From Sinorhizobium terangae (GTDB lineage: Bacteria > Pseudomonadota > Alphaproteobacteria > Rhizobiales > Rhizobiaceae), in contig NZ_WITC01000085.1 in assembly GCF_009601505.1 (NCBI RefSeq), forward strand, positions 1-64,000: a DNA stretch of 64,000 nucleotides, read 5' to 3'. Under the pieces are notes generated by a model, which worked only from the letters and a program-made list of their open reading frames with translations, did not search any database and was not told where the DNA came from. The translations under genes were made by a program, and so were the position numbers. Shown here one piece after another: positions 18,451-28,747 of this stretch; the stretch's first letter is position 1; the number at the start of each line of letters is the position of its first letter.

Positions 18451-19842
18451 ATGACCGCTTTCGACTATGACCTCTTCGTGATCGGCGGCGGTTCGGGTGG
18501 CGTCAGAAGCGGGCGTCTGGCAGCGGCGCTCGGCAAGAAGGTCGCGATTGCGGAGGAGTTTCGTTATGGCGGCACCTGCGTGATTCGCGGCTGCGTTCCG
18601 AAGAAGCTCTATGTCTATGCCTCGCAATGTTCCGAGCATTTCGAGGACGCGGCGGGATTCGGCTGGACGGTTGGCGAAAGCCGTTTCGACTGGGCGAAGC
18701 TGGTCGCGGCCAAGGAACAGGAGATTTCCCGTCTCGAGGGCCTGTACCGCAAGGGGCTCGCCAATGCCGGCGCGGAAATCCTCGATACCCGCGCCGAACT
18801 CGCGGGGCCCAACACGGTGCGACTGCTGGCGAGCGGCAAGACCGTGACGGCCGAGCGCATCGCGATTGCCGTCGGCGGACATCCGAGCCCGCACGACGCG
18901 CTTCCGGGGCACGAGCTCTGCATTAGCTCCAACGAGGCCTTCGATCTCGCCGAACTGCCGAAATCGATCCTCATCGCCGGCGGCGGCTATATCGCTATCG
19001 AATTCGCCAATATTTTCCATGGGCTGGGCGTTGAGACGACGCTGATTTATCGCGGCAAGGAAATTCTGTCGCGCTTCGATCAGGACCTCAGGCGTGGCCT
19101 GCATGCGGCGATGGAAGAGAAGGGCATCCGCATCCTGTGCGAGGACATCATCCAGCAGGTATCGACCGATGCACAGGGCCGACGCGTCGCTCAGACGATG
19201 AAGCACGGCGAACTGGTCGTCGACCAGGTGATGCTCGCTCTGGGGCGCGTGCCGAACACCAAGGGTCTCGGCCTCGAGAACGCCGGCGTCAAGGTCAACG
19301 AGCGCGGCGCAATCATTGTCGATGCCTTCTCGCGCACGAGCGCACCCGGCATCTACGCGCTCGGCGACGTGACCGACCGTGTACAGCTTACGCCGGTGGC
19401 GATCCATGAGGCCATGTGCTTCATCCGAACCGAGTACAAGAACAACCCGACGTCGCCGGATCACGACCAGATCGCGACGGCCGTGTTCTCGCAGCCGGAG
19501 ATCGGCACGGTCGGAATGACGGAAGAGGATGCGGCACGCAAATTCGATGAGCTCGAAGTCTATCGCGCCGAGTTCCGTCCGATGAAAGCGACCCTTTCGG
19601 GACGGAAGGAAAAGATGATCATGAAGCTTGTGGTCAACGCCGCCGATCGCAAGGTGGTGGGCGCACATATCCTCGGCCACGATGCCGGCGAAATGGCGCA
19701 GCTGCTCGGGATTTCGCTGAAGGCGGGGTGCACCAAGGACGACTTCGATCGCACCATGGCCGTGCATCCGACGGCGGCGGAGGAACTGGTGACCATGTAT
19801 CAACCTTCGTACCGGATCAGGAAGGGCGAACGGGTCGCTTGA
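18451..19842 (+). CDS. gor: Glutathione-disulfide reductase
   Basis: 463-residue FAD-dependent disulfide reductase. FAD loop IGGGSGGVRSGRLAA, redox-active disulfide GGTCVIRGCVPKK, second Rossmann GGGYIAIEFANIF, C-terminal catalytic His in AVHPTAAEE. The combination CVIRGCVPKK is typical of glutathione rather than lipoamide or mercuric reductases. Keeps glutathione reduced with NADPH; the bacterium probably needs this during symbiotic oxidative stress, which is inference. Monocistronic by position: a terminator precedes it. Confidence 0.95.
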   Translation: MTAFDYDLFVIGGGSGGVRSGRLAAALGKKVAIAEEFRYGGTCVIRGCVPKKLYVYASQCSEHFEDAAGFGWTVGESRFDWAKLVAAKEQEISRLEGLYRKGLANAGAEILDTRAELAGPNTVRLLASGKTVTAERIAIAVGGHPSPHDALPGHELCISSNEAFDLAELPKSILIAGGGYIAIEFANIFHGLGVETTLIYRGKEILSRFDQDLRRGLHAAMEEKGIRILCEDIIQQVSTDAQGRRVAQTMKHGELVVDQVMLALGRVPNTKGLGLENAGVKVNERGAIIVDAFSRTSAPGIYALGDVTDRVQLTPVAIHEAMCFIRTEYKNNPTSPDHDQIATAVFSQPEIGTVGMTEEDAARKFDELEVYRAEFRPMKATLSGRKEKMIMKLVVNAADRKVVGAHILGHDAGEMAQLLGISLKAGCTKDDFDRTMAVHPTAAEELVTMYQPSYRIRKGERVA

Positions 19843-20052
19843 AACTGCGGCAGGCGGCACGCGACCGCCGATGTTTTCTGGTAGAATGCCTTTCCAAGCC
19901 CCACGTTAACGTTTATAAGCCCGCATCCGCGAAGTCATCGGCTCGGGGGGCGGGCGCGACGGCTTGGATCACGGAAATCCGAACACCCGGCGGTTAAAGG
20001 ACCGCAGGCGCGACGTGCGCGGGGCTCCCGCGTCAGACAACAGGTGATGGAA

Positions 20053-21426
20053 ATGGCACAGACTTGGACTCCGAACAGCTGGCGGCAGAAACCCATTCAG
20101 CAGGTGCCGGATTATCCGGACCTCGCAGCGCTTGAGGCAGTGGAAACACGCCTCGCGAAGTATCCGCCGCTCGTTTTTGCCGGCGAGGCGCGGCGTCTGA
20201 AGACTGCGCTTGCCAATGTCGCCGAAGGCCGTGGTTTCCTGCTGCAGGGCGGCGACTGCGCGGAGAGTTTCGCCGAGCACGGCGCAGACACCATCCGCGA
20301 TTTCTTCCGCGCCTTCCTGCAGATGGCTGTCGTGCTCACCTTCGGTGCGCAGCAGCCGGTGGTCAAGGTCGGCCGCATCGCCGGCCAGTTCGCCAAGCCG
20401 CGCTCCTCGGGCGTGGAAAAGCAGGGTGACGTGACGTTGCCGAGCTACCGCGGCGACATCATCAACGGCATCGAGTTCACGGAGGAGGCCCGCGTGCCAA
20501 ATCCGGAGCGGCAGGTCATGGCCTACCGCCAGTCGGCCGCGACGCTGAACCTTCTGCGCGCCTTCGCGATGGGCGGCTACGCCAACCTCGAGAACGTGCA
20601 CCAGTGGATGCTGGGTTTCGTCAAGGACAGCCCGCAGGCCGAGCGCTACCGCAAACTCGCCGACCGGATCTCCGAGACCATGGATTTCATGAAAGCAATC
20701 GGCATCACCTCGGAAAACCACCCGAGCCTGCGTGAGACCGATTTCTTCACCAGCCACGAGGCGCTGCTGCTCGGCTATGAGCAGGCGCTCACCCGCGTCG
20801 ATTCGACCTCCGGCGACTGGTATGCGACCTCGGGCCATATGATCTGGATCGGCGACCGCACGCGTCAGCCGGATCATGCGCACGTCGAATATTGCCGTGG
20901 CATCAAGAACCCGCTCGGCCTCAAGTGCGGCCCATCGCTGACGGCGGACGGCCTCCTGGAACTGATCGACCTGCTCAACCCGGCAAACGAGCCGGGCCGC
21001 CTGACGCTGATCTGCCGCTTCGGTCACGACAAGGTGGCCGAGCATCTGCCGCGCCTCATCCGCGCGGTCGAGCGCGAGGGCAAGAAGGTCGTTTGGTCGT
21101 GCGATCCGATGCACGGCAACACCATCACGCTCAACAACTACAAGACCCGGCCGTTCGAACGGATCCTCTCGGAAGTCGAAAGCTTCTTCCAAATTCACCG
21201 TGCGGAAGGCACGCACCCGGGCGGCATCCACATCGAGATGACCGGCAACGATGTCACCGAATGCACCGGCGGCGCCCGCGCGCTTTCCGGAGACGACCTA
21301 GCGGATCGCTACCACACCCATTGCGATCCGCGCCTGAATGCGGATCAGGCTCTTGAACTTGCCTTCCTGCTCGCCGAGCGCATGAAGGGCGGCCGCGACG
21401 AGAAGAAAATGGTCGTCAACGGCTGA
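20053..21426 (+). CDS. aroF: Class II (plant-type) 3-deoxy-7-phosphoheptulonate synthase
   Basis: 457 residues catalysing the first step of the shikimate pathway from PEP and erythrose-4-phosphate. Class II hallmarks: [34 protein letters not shown] and [14 protein letters not shown]. The N terminus [20 protein letters not shown] is chosen from three closely spaced in-frame starts (GTG 20044, ATG 20047, ATG 20053). The aroF name follows common usage in rhizobia; class assignment is firmer than the symbol. A strong terminator ends it. Confidence 0.94.
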   Translation: MAQTWTPNSWRQKPIQQVPDYPDLAALEAVETRLAKYPPLVFAGEARRLKTALANVAEGRGFLLQGGDCAESFAEHGADTIRDFFRAFLQMAVVLTFGAQQPVVKVGRIAGQFAKPRSSGVEKQGDVTLPSYRGDIINGIEFTEEARVPNPERQVMAYRQSAATLNLLRAFAMGGYANLENVHQWMLGFVKDSPQAERYRKLADRISETMDFMKAIGITSENHPSLRETDFFTSHEALLLGYEQALTRVDSTSGDWYATSGHMIWIGDRTRQPDHAHVEYCRGIKNPLGLKCGPSLTADGLLELIDLLNPANEPGRLTLICRFGHDKVAEHLPRLIRAVEREGKKVVWSCDPMHGNTITLNNYKTRPFERILSEVESFFQIHRAEGTHPGGIHIEMTGNDVTECTGGARALSGDDLADRYHTHCDPRLNADQALELAFLLAERMKGGRDEKKMVVNG

Positions 21427-21491
21427 TTGGGGACGCGGTCCGCATGGTTCAATATTTCTGATCCATCAGCGCGTCATCTGAATTTGACAGG

Positions 21492-21525
21492 GCCGGGCCA
21501 GCCGATAAAGCTGGCCCGGCTTTTT
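21492..21525 (+). terminator. Rho-independent terminator after DAHP synthase
   Basis: GCCGGGCCAGC / GCTGGCCCGGC perfect 11-base stem followed by TTTTTG. Confidence 0.95.
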
Positions 21526-21560
21526 GTTCGAGTGCGAAATTGGACGGCGGGAGGACGAGT

Positions 21561-21956
21561 ATGGAAATTCATGAAGGCGGATGCCTCTGCGGCGCTGTGC
21601 GGTTCAAGACGCGCGGGAAGCTCAGGGAGATCATCTTCTGCCATTGCTCGCAATGCCGGAAACAAACCGGCCTCTATTACGCCGCCACGAACGTGCCGAA
21701 CAACGATATCGATGTCGAAGGCGCGGACAATATCACCTGGTATCGATCGAGCGCCGAGGCGCAGCGCGGCTTTTGCCGGTTCTGTGGATCGGCACTTTTC
21801 TGGAAGGCCGACGCACTCGACTACACATCAATTCTTGCGGGTACCTTCAAGACGCCGACGCGGCTTGAATCCGGTTACCATATCTATTGCGCCGACAAGG
21901 GCGACTACTACGCTATCGAAGACGAACTGCCGAAATTTGACCAGGGCCGCGCCTGA
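21561..21956 (+). CDS. GFA-family (glutathione-dependent formaldehyde-activating-like) zinc protein
   Basis: 131 residues with the zinc-binding Cys pattern of the GFA/CENP-V fold: GGCLCGAVRF, CHCSQCRKQTG and FCRFCGSALFW. ATG 21561 has a GGGAGGA ribosome site. Most members of this family are uncharacterised; the formaldehyde role of the founding Gfa enzyme should not be assumed. Its stop is six bases from the end of the converging gene. Confidence 0.88.
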   Translation: MEIHEGGCLCGAVRFKTRGKLREIIFCHCSQCRKQTGLYYAATNVPNNDIDVEGADNITWYRSSAEAQRGFCRFCGSALFWKADALDYTSILAGTFKTPTRLESGYHIYCADKGDYYAIEDELPKFDQGRA

Positions 21957-21962
21957 AGTCAC

Positions 21963-22868
21963 CTATAGTCCCGGCGTCGCCGCTGCCCGATCGAAAGCGA
22001 TAGCCAGAGCTTCGAACTTCACCGCCTGCCAGAAGGCGTACTCCTCGACCAACCGTTCGCTTAGCCAGAACTGGCCCCGCGTGCCGTCATCGGGCCTGCC
22101 GATGAAGCCGGACTTCTCCGCGTTTGAAAACAGGCGACGGACATGCGTATTCGATATCGCGTAGTGCTCCGCGAGTGCCGCCAGATTGACGCTGATCCAT
22201 ACTCTTCCGTCTTCCGGAACAAGGGCTGACGGGCGCGTCATAAGGTCGTCGAGCAGTATTCCGCCAGACTCCGACCAGACGAATACGGCAACGCCCTGCG
22301 GCGGCTGCGTCCACTTGCTGTCGTTGATCAGGCGCCGCGCGGCCATCGGTTGAGCGCGTTCGAAAATGGCGATGTCGGCCTCGATGCGCTCGACCCTGGT
22401 TCCTCCGTCCAGGAGGTCGAGCGTTCTCATCTGGCTTTTGAACCAGAGTTGCATCGCATGTTGGCTGATCTCCGTCGGCTCAAGCGGCCGCGTCCTCCGG
22501 GTTCGGCCGCCGCTGGCGGGCCGGAGCAGCTTATAGGCGAGCAATTCGGCAAGAAATGCAGTCGCGGTGTTTCGGCTCGCGCCGCCGGTTTCGCGCATCA
22601 GCTTCAGCAGGCGCGCCGCAGTGACGCCGGAGTCGGGATCGTCGCGGTCGCGCTCGAGGTGGAGGGCATAGGCCGCTTGCGTAAGTATCCACTTCTGATG
22701 GGCCGCCACCATGCGAGAGACGCGCGGGAAGAGATCGTTCAGCGAGATGAGGTTGCGCGCACCCACCTGCAAGGCTGGCCGGAATGCCGGATTTTGCAGC
22801 AACGCTTCCACCGTGAAACCAGGTGGACCCTTTTGCTCAACGTTTTCCTTCCCCGCAGCCCGCTGCAT
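21963..22868 (-). CDS. Unrecognised protein with two winged-helix-like segments
   Basis: 301 residues; I do not recognise the family. Residues ~80-115 (AARLLKLMRETGGASRNTAT, then LAELLAYKLLRPA) look like a MarR-type helix-turn-helix. The C-terminal part (LAALAEHYAISNTHVRRLF, then SNAEKSGFIGRPDDG) looks like a second winged helix. No membrane helix or signal peptide. ATG 22868 has a GGGGGC site about ten bases upstream. It stands alone, converging on the GFA gene. A transcription factor or DNA-binding scaffold is the best guess, from by-eye pattern only. Confidence 0.75.
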   Translation of the reverse strand: MQRAAGKENVEQKGPPGFTVEALLQNPAFRPALQVGARNLISLNDLFPRVSRMVAAHQKWILTQAAYALHLERDRDDPDSGVTAARLLKLMRETGGASRNTATAFLAELLAYKLLRPASGGRTRRTRPLEPTEISQHAMQLWFKSQMRTLDLLDGGTRVERIEADIAIFERAQPMAARRLINDSKWTQPPQGVAVFVWSESGGILLDDLMTRPSALVPEDGRVWISVNLAALAEHYAISNTHVRRLFSNAEKSGFIGRPDDGTRGQFWLSERLVEEYAFWQAVKFEALAIAFDRAAATPGL

Positions 22869-23022
22869 CTACGCGCATGCCCCCAATGGCGCTGCAACGA
22901 AACACGGCCATCGATGCGTGTTCCGGGCAACACACAGCCTTGCTCTGGCAATTCACTAACATTTCAACCTTGCGCTTAGCGCGCAAGGTCATTGTTCGTT
23001 TCAGGCGAAGTTCCACGCGCCG

Positions 23023-23217
23023 CTAAAACTGCAGCGGCGGATGTTCGTAATAAGATAATGGAGAGCTCGTCATGTTCTCGTAATCCCGCTTGATCGCGGG
23101 CCGATTGCAGGGTGCCTGATCCACCAGGCATTCCAGAAGGACGCAGCTGTCGTGAATCGTCGCTGCATTCCAATACCCCGCATTTTCAGGGTGCGCCTCA
23201 AACGTTAATTTTCTCAT
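23023..23217 (-). CDS. Possible small protein of 64 residues
   Basis: Begins MRKLTFEAHPENAGYWNAAT. It fills part of a 425-base gap (22869-23293) that is otherwise empty and somewhat lower in GC. No good ribosome site precedes the ATG, and no family is recognised. It could be a real small gene or chance; listed because nothing else explains the gap. Confidence 0.3.
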   Translation of the reverse strand: MRKLTFEAHPENAGYWNAATIHDSCVLLECLVDQAPCNRPAIKRDYENMTSSPLSYYEHPPLQF

Positions 23218-23293
23218 ACGCTAATAAGTTGCGATGTAGCCCCGTTCGTTCGCGGCTTTATTTCGTGTCGCATTATGAGCGCGTCGGTTTGCG

Positions 23294-23860
23294 TTATTCT
23301 TCCGTCCCTTCCTGACCGCGATCCGTCGCGGGTAGGGACTGCCCTACCTGGCGAATGAGGCTGGCAAGTTCGGAACGCAGTTCGACGATTTCGCGGAGCA
23401 GCACGTCATCCACCTTGTGGTGGAGCGCGATCAGCTCGACTTCTGCCTTGAGATTGACCTCGTAGTCCTTCGAGGCGGCAAAGCGATCTCGTTCGGCCTG
23501 TCGGTTTTGCGACATCATGATGACCGGCGCCTGAAGTGCTGCAAGCATCGAAAGCACCAGGTTGAGGAAGATGTACGGGTAGGGATCGAACGCGCCCTGC
23601 ACGAGAAGGATCGAGTTGATGACGACCCAGGCGACGAGGAAGGCGCAGAAGCCGAGGATGAAAGTCCAGGAGCCCCCGACGCGCGCGATGGCGTCGGCAA
23701 GCCTGGCGCCGAAGGAAAGGCTGGTGTCGAATGCCGCATGTGTATCCGTCGAAAGAGGCCGTCGCTCCTTCGCGTATTTCAGGATGCGGTGTTCGATTTC
23801 ACTCAACTGGCTGCTGGGCTTGCCGAACAGGATTTGGGAAATTTCGTTGAAATGCGCCAT
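23294..23860 (-). CDS. DUF1003 inner-membrane protein
   Basis: 188 residues. Two adjacent membrane helices at ~60-110 (WTFILGFCAFLVAWVVINSI and PYIFLNLVLSMLAALQAPVI) followed by MMSQNRQAERDR are the DUF1003 signature, and a coiled C terminus (LKAEVELIALHHKVDDVLL) follows. ATG 23860 has GGAGG. The family has no firm function; members are membrane proteins of ~170-240 residues. Confidence 0.9.
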   Translation of the reverse strand: MAHFNEISQILFGKPSSQLSEIEHRILKYAKERRPLSTDTHAAFDTSLSFGARLADAIARVGGSWTFILGFCAFLVAWVVINSILLVQGAFDPYPYIFLNLVLSMLAALQAPVIMMSQNRQAERDRFAASKDYEVNLKAEVELIALHHKVDDVLLREIVELRSELASLIRQVGQSLPATDRGQEGTEE

Positions 23861-24024
23861 GTTGGCCTCCGGAAATGGCTCGGAGGCTATTTAGGACAGT
23901 GCCGGGAAATCTGTGAAGCGGTTTTCCGTCAACAGCCTTGGCGATGCTCGAAGGAGCGTATGCCGGGTTGTCACGCAGAGGCTGGCTACGACGGCCGGGG
24001 CAGTTCGTGCCCCGCCGTCGGGAT

Positions 24025-25965
24025 TCAGGAACCGACGGGGAAGAGTTCGGCGTGGGACTTGAAGAAGCGATCCGTGCTGAACCGCTTGCCGAACATCATG
24101 TCGTGCTGGAGGAAGCGGTAATCGCGCAGCGACGCGGGTATCTTCGGCCGTCGCGACCACTCTGCGATGTCCTTGCCGTTCTTGCGGATCACCATATAGC
24201 GGTCGACGACGCGGTATTGATCGTAAACCTTGCCCAGGAAGCCGGTGTAATAGGGGTGCTCGTAACCGGCCTGCTTCAGGATCTGATAGGAAAGGAAGGC
24301 CGGGCTGATCGTCCCGATGTTCTTTTTCGGGCCCGTTTTGTTCGACCAGACGACGAGCGGCGTTTCGTGCTGCGCCTTCATCTGCTCCTTCGTACCCTTG
24401 CGCGAGGCGGTCACGTCGTTCATGTAACCGGTGTTGGTGTAGACGGTGTTGAGCGGCGGGAGATGATCGCCGAAGAGCACGATTATCGTCTCACGGTCGC
24501 GCTTCTTCGCCCAGTCCATCAGCATCTTCAGGCTGTCGTCCGCTTCCTTGATGCCCTGGGCATAGGTGGCGAGCACCTGGCGGTCACCTTCGGGGAGGTT
24601 ACCTTCGACCTTGATCGTGTTCCTCGCATAGCGGTTCGGCTCGTAGGGACCATGGCCCTGCAAGGTCACCGTGAAGAAGAAGAAGGGGTCTCTCATGGCA
24701 TCCGCTTGGCGGATGATCTCCTTCATCAGCGATTCGTCCGAGGCGAAGATCCCGCGCTTCTGCATCGCCGGCAGGTTCTCTTCCGAGCGGAACGTGTCGA
24801 AGCCGAAGGCCTTGTAGACGGCTGTGCGGTTCCAGAACCAGCCCTGGAAGGGATGGATGGCGCGCGAGACATAGCCTTCGCTGCGGAAGAAGGTTGCGAG
24901 GGAGGGGATCGGTTTGCGGATATATTGCTGGTAGGGAATGCTGCCATAGGGCAGGAAGGCATTCGAAAAGCCGGTCAGCGTCTCGAATTCGATATTGGCG
25001 GTCATGCCGCCGAATTCCGGCGAGAAGACGTTACCCACCTGCATTTCGCGGACCGTCGGCATCGGATCGGGGGAAAGCTTCACGTTCGGCAGGCGTGTCG
25101 GATCCCAGAAGGATTCGCTCATGACCACGATCACATCCGGCTTGCCGCGATGCGTCGTTCCGGCAGGCAGAGGCTTGACCGGAATGCGGTCGATCGCATC
25201 CGCCATGTAGCCCGCCGGCGCGCTGACATTGGCCATCGGCAGGTTGATCGCAAAGGCGAGCGCAAAGCCGTTGTGGCGATAGTTCTCGGTCTGGTCCCAC
25301 ATGATCGGGATCACCCGCAAGCGATCGCGGATCCACGAGAACTGGTTGTAGTCCATGATGTGCCAGAAGGCGACGAGAAGCGGCAGCGCAAAGCCGACGC
25401 GAACGAGACGCTCCCTGCGCGTCAGCTTGGGAAAGTTCCGCCAGGCATAGCGCATGAGCAGGCCGATGGTGGCGATCATGGCGATCAACCCCACCACGAC
25501 CGCGACGGCGGTCCACGGGCGGTCCTTAACAAGGACGGGCATCAATTCCATGATCTGCCGTCCGAAAAGGAAATCGGTCGGATAAAGCGGATCGGAGAGG
25601 AAGACCTGCTTCTGCTCGCTGATGAATGCTGGCAAAATCGCGAGCGGCACGACAAGGAGGGCCGCCTTGTGCTCGCGGCCGAAGAGTGCGTCGACAGCAA
25701 GCAGAACCAGGAAGAAAACAGCGATGGTCGTCCACGCCGGACGCATGGGATCGATGAAATAGGCGACGGTCTCGGCGAGGGACTGGCGCACGATCAGTTC
25801 GATCGCGAATACGAGCGCCGCAGCTATAAAAAGGGAGAAAAACGCGCTGCGCGTGCCGGCCAGCGCCTTGGCGTTCCTGACGGAGGCCCCAGACCTATCG
25901 ACAAAGGTCTGGGAGCGTCTCGCGGCGGCGGAATCGATACTGGCCAACGGCGTCTCCAATTTCAT
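24025..25965 (-). CDS. Membrane phosphoglycerol transferase / LTA-synthase-like sulfatase-fold protein
   Basis: 646 residues: about five N-terminal membrane helices, then a large periplasmic sulfatase-fold domain. Catalytic features: VVMSESFWDPT (metal Glu), GGMTANIEFETLTG (nucleophile Thr region), FTVTLQGHGPYE, and LFGDHLPP (metal Asp/His). In rhizobia, enzymes of this architecture put phosphoglycerol on periplasmic cyclic beta-1,2-glucans (cgmB/opgB type), while in Gram-positives they make lipoteichoic acid. A glucan-modifying role is my preferred inference, but the neighbourhood gives no support for it. ATG 25965; ribosome site weak. Confidence 0.82.
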   Translation of the reverse strand: MKLETPLASIDSAAARRSQTFVDRSGASVRNAKALAGTRSAFFSLFIAAALVFAIELIVRQSLAETVAYFIDPMRPAWTTIAVFFLVLLAVDALFGREHKAALLVVPLAILPAFISEQKQVFLSDPLYPTDFLFGRQIMELMPVLVKDRPWTAVAVVVGLIAMIATIGLLMRYAWRNFPKLTRRERLVRVGFALPLLVAFWHIMDYNQFSWIRDRLRVIPIMWDQTENYRHNGFALAFAINLPMANVSAPAGYMADAIDRIPVKPLPAGTTHRGKPDVIVVMSESFWDPTRLPNVKLSPDPMPTVREMQVGNVFSPEFGGMTANIEFETLTGFSNAFLPYGSIPYQQYIRKPIPSLATFFRSEGYVSRAIHPFQGWFWNRTAVYKAFGFDTFRSEENLPAMQKRGIFASDESLMKEIIRQADAMRDPFFFFTVTLQGHGPYEPNRYARNTIKVEGNLPEGDRQVLATYAQGIKEADDSLKMLMDWAKKRDRETIIVLFGDHLPPLNTVYTNTGYMNDVTASRKGTKEQMKAQHETPLVVWSNKTGPKKNIGTISPAFLSYQILKQAGYEHPYYTGFLGKVYDQYRVVDRYMVIRKNGKDIAEWSRRPKIPASLRDYRFLQHDMMFGKRFSTDRFFKSHAELFPVGS

Positions 25966-26213
25966 AAATCTTTCGTCTTACTGTCATACGACTGTCATGT
26001 TGAACGGGGGATGAATGGCTAAACCGGCTAAGATGGTTGCGAGTTCCATGCCCGCAAAAAGACCGTGATCTCGCCACGTAAAGGGCGGGAAATGCAGAAT
26101 TTTTCGGAATTTTTGAATTGAATGCGATTGGCTGTGGGTTTTTTGTCGCCGTATGCGCTAAGAACAGGGCGTATGTCAGATGTATTCGCTGAGAACAGAC
26201 CACAGGCCCCCTC

Positions 26214-27896
26214 ATGACTGCACAGAAAGCCGCTCCCTCAACGCTACGGATCGCCGTGGCCCAGCTCAATCCGACCGTTGGCGACATCGCCGGCAATCTG
26301 GCGAAGGCACGCGAGGCGCGCGCGGACGCGGCGCGCCAGGGCGCCGATTTGCTCCTGTTCACCGAACTCTTCATTTCCGGTTACCCACCGGAAGATCTCG
26401 TTCTGAAACCGGCATTTCTGAAGGCCTGCCTGCAGGCGGTGGAGAGGCTCGCCGCCGATACGGCAGATGGAGGCCCGGGCGTCGTCATCGGCTTTCCCCG
26501 TCAGGCCGGAGCGCTCCGTCACAATTCGATCGCGGTCCTGGACGAGGGCAGGATCATTGCGATCCGCGACAAGGTGGATCTCCCCAACTACGGCGAGTTC
26601 GACGAGAAGCGGGTGTTCGACGCCGGTGGAATGCCCGGACCCGTCAACTTCCGCGGCGTGCGCATCGGCATACCGATCTGCGAGGACATCTGGGGCGAGC
26701 TCGGCGTCTGCGAGACACTCAAGGAAAGCGGCGCCGAAATCCTGCTTTCTCCGAACGGTTCGCCCTATTACCGCGGCAAGGTCGATATCCGCCATCAGGT
26801 CGTCCTCAAGCAGGTGATCGAGACGGGTTTGCCGATGATCTATGCAAATCAGCTCGGCGGTCAGGACGAACTGGTCTTCGACGGTGCGAGCTTCGCCTTC
26901 AACGCGGACAAGTCGCTCGCCTTCCAGATGAGCCAGTTCGAGGAGGCGGTCGCGATCTCCGAATGGAGGCGGGGCGAGGAGGGTTGGACCTCGTCAAACG
27001 GGTTAAATTCCCGCATACCGGAAAGCGACGAGGCGGACTACCGCGCCTGCATGCTGGGTCTCCGGGACTACGTCAACAAGAACGGCTTCAAGAATGTCGT
27101 GCTCGGCCTTTCGGGCGGCATCGACTCGGCAATTTGCACGGCGCTCGCCGTCGATGCGCTCGGCGAGGAACGGGTGCGCACCGTCATGTTGCCGTACCGA
27201 TATACCTCGCAAGAGTCGCTGAAGGACGCCGAGGCCTGTGCTAAGGCGCTCGGATGCCGCTACGACATCGTCGCGATCGAAGAGCCGGTGGAAGGCTTCC
27301 TCAACGCGCTCTCCGATGCCTTCGAGGGCACCGAACTCGGCATTACCGAGGAGAACCTCCAGAGCCGAACGCGCGGGACGATCCTTATGGCGATCTCCAA
27401 CAAATTCGGCTCGATGGTGGTCACGACCGGTAACAAGTCGGAGATGTCGGTCGGCTACGCCACGCTTTACGGCGACATGAACGGCGGCTTCAACCCGATC
27501 AAGGACCTCTACAAGATGCAGGTCTATGCGCTTTCGCGCTGGCGCAACAGCGCGGTGCCGCCTGGCGCGCTCGGGCCTTCCGGTGAAGTCATTCCGCAGA
27601 ACATCATCGACAAGGCGCCTTCTGCCGAACTCCGGCCGAACCAGACCGACCAGGATTCGCTGCCGCCCTATCCGGTGCTCGACGACATTCTCGAGTGCCT
27701 GGTGGAAAAGGAGATGAGCACGGAGGAAATCGTCGCCCGCGGGCATGACGAACCGACAGTCCATCGCGTCGAACACCTGCTTTACATCGCCGAATACAAG
27801 CGCCGCCAGTCAGCCCCGGGCGTGAAAATCACCAAGAAGAACTTCGGTCGCGACCGGCGCTATCCGATTACCAATCGTTTCCGTGACAGGGGATAG
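26214..27896 (+). CDS. nadE: Glutamine-hydrolysing NAD+ synthase
   Basis: 560 residues. The N-terminal ~270 are a nitrilase-type amidase domain (Glu in [14 protein letters not shown], Lys in [16 protein letters not shown], Cys in [11 protein letters not shown]) that supplies ammonia. The C-terminal synthetase has the ATP loop [20 protein letters not shown] and [20 protein letters not shown]. Makes NAD+ from deamido-NAD+. The next gene begins two bases after its stop. Confidence 0.96.
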   Translation: MTAQKAAPSTLRIAVAQLNPTVGDIAGNLAKAREARADAARQGADLLLFTELFISGYPPEDLVLKPAFLKACLQAVERLAADTADGGPGVVIGFPRQAGALRHNSIAVLDEGRIIAIRDKVDLPNYGEFDEKRVFDAGGMPGPVNFRGVRIGIPICEDIWGELGVCETLKESGAEILLSPNGSPYYRGKVDIRHQVVLKQVIETGLPMIYANQLGGQDELVFDGASFAFNADKSLAFQMSQFEEAVAISEWRRGEEGWTSSNGLNSRIPESDEADYRACMLGLRDYVNKNGFKNVVLGLSGGIDSAICTALAVDALGEERVRTVMLPYRYTSQESLKDAEACAKALGCRYDIVAIEEPVEGFLNALSDAFEGTELGITEENLQSRTRGTILMAISNKFGSMVVTTGNKSEMSVGYATLYGDMNGGFNPIKDLYKMQVYALSRWRNSAVPPGALGPSGEVIPQNIIDKAPSAELRPNQTDQDSLPPYPVLDDILECLVEKEMSTEEIVARGHDEPTVHRVEHLLYIAEYKRRQSAPGVKITKKNFGRDRRYPITNRFRDRG

Positions 27897-27898
27897 CA

Positions 27899-28723
27899 AT
27901 GCGCAGTTCGGTGGAGATCTTCGACATCGGCAGTGGCGAGGCTCGCATCGTCTGGCAGACAGAGCGACTGGTCGAGGCGCCGAACTGGTCGCCGGATGGA
28001 CGCTATCTGGTGATCAACGGTGATGGCCGGCTTTATCGTCTCGCGCTTGACGGCTCCGAACCCGTTGAGATCGACACCGGCTTTGCCCGCCAATGCAACA
28101 ACGACCACGGCATTTCACCGGATGGTCAGACGCTCGTCATCAGCGACAAGAGCGAATTCGGCAAGTCGGCGATCTACGTCCTGCCGATCGAGGGCGGGGT
28201 GCCCCGTTTGGTGACGCCGAATCTGCCGTCCTACTGGCACGGCTGGTCGCCGGACGGGCGGACACTTGCCTACTGCGGTATCCGCGATCAGGTCTTCGAC
28301 ATCTACACGATCCCGACCGAAGGCGGCGAGGAGCGTCGCCTGACCCACGGCGAAGGGCGCAATGACGGGCCGGACTGGTCGCCGGATGGGCACTGGATCT
28401 ATTTCAATTCCAGCCGCACCGGCCGCATGCAGATCTGGCGGGTTCGCCCCGACGGCAGCGATGTGCAACGCATCACCGACAGCCCTTATGGCGACTGGTT
28501 TCCGCATCCCTCACCGGATGGCCGGCACCTGCTGGTGCTCTCCTATGACGGCGACGTCTTCGACCACCCGCGTGATCTTGACGTCAGGCTTCGCCTCATG
28601 GATCCGGAAGGCGGCAATGCGCGCGTGCTGTTCGAGCTCTTCGGCGGGCAGGGGACGATGAATGTTCCAAGCTGGTCGCCGACCGGCGAGGCATTTGCGT
28701 TCGTGCGGTATCAGCCTGAGTGA
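27899..28723 (+). CDS. TolB-like beta-propeller protein (WD40-like PD40 repeats)
   Basis: 274 residues made of repeated PD40 blades: [71 protein letters not shown]. No signal peptide, so unlike true TolB it is probably cytoplasmic and lacks the N-terminal TolA/Pal-binding domain. AGGGGAT precedes the ATG. Two bases after nadE, so co-transcribed with it; no functional link is known to me. Confidence 0.87.
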   Translation: MRSSVEIFDIGSGEARIVWQTERLVEAPNWSPDGRYLVINGDGRLYRLALDGSEPVEIDTGFARQCNNDHGISPDGQTLVISDKSEFGKSAIYVLPIEGGVPRLVTPNLPSYWHGWSPDGRTLAYCGIRDQVFDIYTIPTEGGEERRLTHGEGRNDGPDWSPDGHWIYFNSSRTGRMQIWRVRPDGSDVQRITDSPYGDWFPHPSPDGRHLLVLSYDGDVFDHPRDLDVRLRLMDPEGGNARVLFELFGGQGTMNVPSWSPTGEAFAFVRYQPE

Positions 28724-28747
28724 TTCCCTCGCAGCATGTACGTCGCC

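Noticed and set aside
19969..21231. A 420-residue open frame on the minus strand
   Set aside because: Shadow of the class II DAHP synthase gene; no recognisable protein features.
23938..26022. A 694-residue open frame on the plus strand
   Set aside because: It is antisense to the LTA-synthase-like gene, whose motifs are clear. Long shadow frames are common in GC-rich DNA; the translation is His/Arg/Asp-rich and matches nothing.
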